Assembly (NCBI GenBank): GCA_016788165.1
Contig: JAEUTH010000025.1
Location: 1-64,000 of the forward strand
Direction: 5' to 3'
Origin: Bacteroidia bacterium
GTDB lineage: Bacteria > Bacteroidota > Bacteroidia > AKYH767-A > OLB10
Length of the DNA stretch: 64,000 nt
Below, one piece after another: positions 31,001 to 37,000 of this stretch (position 1 is its first letter; each line of letters begins with the position of its first letter). A program made the translations under genes and the position numbers. A model generated the notes under the pieces. It did not search any database. It was not told the DNA's origin and saw only the letters and a list, made by a program, of their open reading frames with translations.

Positions 31001-34000
31001 CAGGTGGTACCCCAGGTTATGCTTACTTATGGAGTAATGGCGAAACCACTGAAACGGCATCGAACCTTACAGCAGGTACCTATGTTCTTACAGTAACAGA
31101 TGCCAATGGTTGCCAGGTAATATCCAATATAGTTGTTAATGAGCCACTACCAATAACTACTACCGTAACATGCTTAACGGATGTTACTTGCAATGGCTTG
31201 TCTAATGGTACAGCTTGTATTTTAGCAACAGGAGGTACACCGGGCTATAGTTATTTATGGAATACAGTACCCGCACAAACTACAGCCACAGCAACCGGAT
31301 TAGCAGCAGGAAGTTATACACTAATAATTACGGATGCCGCAGGTTGTACAGCAACTGTTACCGTTACTATAAACGAACCTGCAGCAATTAGTGCTAATGC
31401 AGAAGTAACAAATCCATTATGTAATGGCGGTATGGGCTCAATTGAGTTGATCCCAACCGGAGGTACTGCTCCTTATTCTGTAATATGGTCAAACGGTTCT
31501 ACCAATTTAATTAATGGTGGTTTATTAGCAGGAACTTACACCGCAACTATTACTGATGCTAATGGCTGTGTTTTAACAGAAACATACACAATTACTGACC
31601 CTGCTGCCATTGTTGTTTCAGGAACTGTAACCAATGTAAGTTGTAACGGTGGTGTAAACGGAGCTATCATATTAAATGTTACCGGTGGCTCTGGCTCTTA
31701 CCTGTATCAATGGAGCAATGGCGAAACAACTGCCAACATTACCGGCTTATTAGCAGGCTCATATACTGTAACCGTAACTGATCTTACATCATGTTCAGTA
31801 ACACAAACATTTGTAGTGGCCGAACCAGCAGCATTAAGTTGCGTATGTAATGCCAATGTGGTTAATGTAAGCTGTTTTGGCGCTGCTGATGGTTCAATAA
31901 CTGCACAACCAATGGGCGGCACTGCACCTTACAGTTACTCATGGATACGAATTTCGCCAACTGTAAGTGGTGTTTTAGCTACTACACAAACAATAAGTGG
32001 CTTAACTGCCGGTACTTATGAAGTAACCATCACTGATGCAAATGGATGTACTAAAGTTGGTACAGCCGTAGTAACTGAGCCAAATCAATTATTTGCATTC
32101 GGAACAGTAAGTGGTGGTAATTGTGGCGGTTCATCTAATGGCAGCATTGCTATGACAGTGTTTGGTGGTATTCCTCCATATAGCTATGTGTGGAATACAA
32201 TACCTGCCCAAACAACTGCAATTGCTACAGGATTAGGCGCTGGATCATATACTTGTGTGGTTACTGATGCAAATGGTTGTACCGTTGCCGTTACCAATAC
32301 GATTTCAACGCCAGCTCCAATTGTATTAACAACAACAAAAACAAATGCACGTTGTAATGGTGCCAGTAATGGTACTGCAACTGTAAACGCAACTGGAGGA
32401 GTTTCGCCATATAATTATATGTGGAGTAACGGTAAAACAACATCCAACATTCTTGGATTACCTGCCGGTACCTATACAGTAACAGTTACCGATGCAAATG
32501 GTTGTACAGCAATAGCAACGGTTGCTATTTCGCATCCTTCGAAAGTTGCTGCTTTATATGTTAGCACTAATCCAACTTGTTATGGTGCTTCTAACGGAGC
32601 AATTAACTTAACGGTTACAGGTGGTACACCTCCATATACATATACTTGGTCAAATGGATCTACTAACGAGGATCAGGCAGGATTAACAGCCGGTATTTAC
32701 TCAGTTGTTATTAAAGACAACAAAGGTTGCGTATTAACTGCAATGGTTACCTTGGTACAACCTAATGCAATTGTTGTAAGCACTTCGATTAATAATGTGA
32801 AATGTAACGGTGCAAACACCGGCAAAGCAACAGCTAATGTTACCGGAGGTACAGCACCTTATACTTACTTATGGAGTACAGGTGGTACAACTGTTACTAT
32901 TAAAAATTTAGCCGCAGGAACCTATACGGTAACTGTAACTGATTCAAAAGGTTGTACTGGTGTTGGTACTGCAACCATCAACCAACCAGCTGCTTTAGTT
33001 TGTAACACTACCGTTATAAATAATGTAAGTTGTTTTGGTGGAACAAATGGTAAAGTACAGGTAAGTGTAAGTGGCGGTAAAGCACCTTATACGTATTTAT
33101 GGAATACCAACCCAATAGCAACAACAGCAATTGTTAACAATGTAGCTGCCGGTACTTATACAGTAACCGTAAAAGATAAAAACAATTGTACAACCGTATG
33201 TATGGTTACAGTTACACAACCTGCATCAGCAATGAGTTTAACTATGTCGGGCTCAGTTGTAGCATGTAATGGTGGAAACACCGGTACTGCATCTGTTGTT
33301 GCATCCGGAGGTACTGCACCTTACACCTATTTATGGAATACAATTGTTGCCCAAACAACCAGTTCAATAGCAGGTTTAACTGCAGGCACCTATATGGTAA
33401 CCGTAACTGATGCTAATGGCTGTACACAAACAGGCAATGCTGTTGTTACTGAAAACACTGCATTGACAATAACAGCCACTACTTCGGATTTAGTTTGCGG
33501 AATCACTAATACAGGTCAAGTAAATGCAGTTGCAAATGGAGGTTTAGCCCCATATACTTACGTATTAGGTCCTTTAAACTTAACACAAGCAAGTGGGCTG
33601 TTTACAGGCTTAGCTCAGGGTACATATGATGTAACAGTTACTGATGCTGCTGGCTGTACTGCTGTAATAACAGGACTTGTTGTTAATCAACCTGCTCCAT
33701 TGTCAATGGGTGCAACATCAGGAACGAATGTAACATGCTTCGGTGGCAATAACGGAACGGCAACTGCTGGTGTAGTAACCGGTGGTACTATGCCATATTC
33801 TTATAGCTGGAATACAGTTCCACCACAAGCAACAGCTACAGCTACAGGTTTAGTTGCGGGTACATATATTGTAACAGTAACCGATGCAGGTGGATGTACT
33901 ACCTCTGGTAACGTTACAATAACAGAACCTGCTACAGCAATGGTATTATCTATTGTAAATCAAACCAATCCATCGTGCAGTGGCGGTGCTACAGGTACTG

Positions 34001-37000
34001 CCGAAGTTGATGCAACCGGTGGTACAGGTCCATACACTTATTTATGGAGTGATGGTCAAACTACGGCTGCTGTAACAGGTTTAATGGCAGGTACATATCA
34101 GGTAACTGCAACTGATGCGAATGGATGTCAGGCAATGGCTACTATCATTATTTCGCAACCTAATCAGTTTGTTGTAACAGCAACATTTACGGATGTGTTG
34201 TGTAATGGAAATAGCGATGGAACTATAACAGCCAGTGTATCAGGCGGTAACGCTCCATTTAGCTACGATATTGGTATCGCAAACAACAACACCGGACTAT
34301 TTACCGGATTAGCTGCAGGAAATTATATTGTAACAGTTACAGATAATGGCGGATGTACTGCAACTACTTCTGTAACAATATCAGAACCAAGCGCATTAAT
34401 TGCAAATTCAACATCTACCAATGTAGCTTGTGCAGGTGGTAGTAATGGTAACGCTGCTGTTTTTGTTGTTGGTGGTGTAATGCCTTATGCATATGCATGG
34501 TCGAATGGAAATACAACACAAAATGTTTCAGCATTATCAGCAGGTACCTATACAGCAACAGTTACTGATGCTAATGGATGTACAATTACCAGTGAAGTTA
34601 TTATAACTGAGCCTGCTGCCATAGCCTTGTCAACTACGCAAGTTGATGTTGTGTGTAACGGTGGTAACACTGGCTCAGCAACTGTGAATGCAACGGGTGG
34701 TTCTGCACCATATTTCTATATGTGGAGCAATGGTCAAATGACTCAAACCGCTACCGGTTTGTCTGCCGGTGTTTATACGGTTACGGTTGCTGATTACAAT
34801 GGATGTACGCAAAGTATAGCGGTTACAATTAACAGTAGTACTTCAATTGTTGTTAACCCAACAGCGGGCACTATAACTTGCTTTGGTGGTACTACAACGG
34901 TTTCTGTAGCACCAACCGGAGGTACTGCACCTTATTCATACACTTGGAGTCATGATGGTGGTAATACTACAAATACTGCAATTGTTGGTGCAGGCGTTTA
35001 TTATGTAACTATTACTGACTCATTAGGATGTCAAGTAACTTACTGTTTCATTGTTACTGAACCTGCACAGCTTATGTGTGCTATTTCAAGTACCAATGTA
35101 TTATGTAATGATATAGCTAATGGCACAGCAACCGTTTCTACAGTTGGTGGTACGCCTGGTTATACCTATTTATGGAGCAATGGAAGTACCGATGCTGCCT
35201 TAACAGGTTTAGCAGCAGGTTCATATACTGTAACTGTAACTGATGCAAATGGATGTACTTCTGTTTGCTCTGTAACAATAGCTGAACCGGCTGTGTTAAC
35301 CTTAGGAACCAGCACCAGCAATACATCTTGTGGTACTGATAATGGTACGGCAACTGCAGTTGTAGGTGGTGGAACCATGCCTTACTCATACATTTGGAGT
35401 ACAGGCGAAACCACTGCATCAATTGCAAATTTAGCTGCCGGTTCATACACCGTAGTAGTTATGGACGCCAATGGTTGTGGCCCGTTAACAGCAACAGTTG
35501 TAATTGGAAACAATGCACCTGTAAGCTGTACTACCACTACGATTAATCCTACTTGTTCGGGCTATGCTAACGGTAGCGCATCAGTAGTTGCGGCCGGTGG
35601 CAATGGTTCATATACTTACATGTGGAATACGGCACCAATACAAACTACTATAACCGCTACCGGTTTAGCAGCGGGTACTTATGAAGTAGTTGTTACCGAC
35701 TTAAGCGGTTGCACAAGTGTTTGTACGGTTGAACTTACAGAGCCAGATCCATTAGTACTTACATCTACACAAAATAATAATGCATGTAATGGTGGCGTAA
35801 GTGGTATTGCAACAGTTACACCTTACGGTGGAACACCTTATACTGTTGGCGAACCATACACTTATTTGTGGACAAATGGCGTAACGACAGCAACTGCAAC
35901 AGGTTTGGCAAGTGGTACTTATTATGTAACGGTTACGGATTCTGTAGGTTGTTCAGCAGTTATTTGCATTATCATGCAACAACCTGTTGTAATGTCTTGC
36001 AATACTTCAACTACACCAACTGTTTGTGGTCAGGCAATTGGTTCGGCTACAGTTAATGTGTTTGGTGGTCAAGCTCCATTTACATACATGTGGAATACAG
36101 CACCTATGCAAACCAATGCAATAGCAACCTTATTATCAGCCGGTACTTATACTGTTGTAGTTACGGATGCAAATGGTTGCACTACCTCTTGTACTGCAAC
36201 AGTGGTTCAACCGGGTTCTGTTTCATATACCCTTGCAGTTGTAAACGCAGCATGTTCGGGTGGTATGGGAACAATTACCGCAAGTGGATTAAATGGTGGC
36301 ACACCACCTTATAATTACATGTGGAGTAATGGCGCAACTACGGTTTCTATTAACGATGTTGCTGGTACCTATACTTTAACAGTAACAGATGCTAACGGAT
36401 GTTCTGTAACACAAACAGCAACTATTACTGAGCCTGCTTTATTAGTTGCAGGTTCCACTCAGGTTGATGTTACTTGCAATGGAAACAGCAATGGAAGTGC
36501 ATGTGCTACGGTAACCGGAGGTACACAACCATATACTTATAGTTGGAATACCGGTGCAAGTTCTGTTTGTGTAAATGGTTTAGTTGCAGGTTCATATACT
36601 GTAACTGTAACAGATGCAAACGGTTGTACCTCATCAACTGTTATTACAATTGCGCAACCGGCTGTACTTGACTCAAGCAGCACTTCTGCAACAGTAGCAA
36701 GTTGTGGCTTAAGTAATGGTACAGGTACTGTAAATATTACAGGTGGCACTGCACCATATACTTATGCATGGAATACGGTTCCGGTACAAACTACACAAAC
36801 TGCAACAGGCTTGATGGGTGGTAATAATTTTGTTACTGTAACCGATGCCAATGGTTGCTCTGTTACTATTTGTGTTGCTGTACCTGCAAGCAATGGAATT
36901 GGCTTGTCATTAAACAGTCCTGTTTATGCCGGTGGTGTAAATATCCGTTGTAATGGTGGTGCTGATGGTTCTGTTAACCTTACTACAAGTGGCGCAGGTC

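Noticed and set aside
35138-35446. 102-codon minus-strand frame inside the SprB array
   Set aside because: Antisense low-complexity shadow of the repeats (Leu/Gln/His-rich), similar to others at 31707 and 36537.
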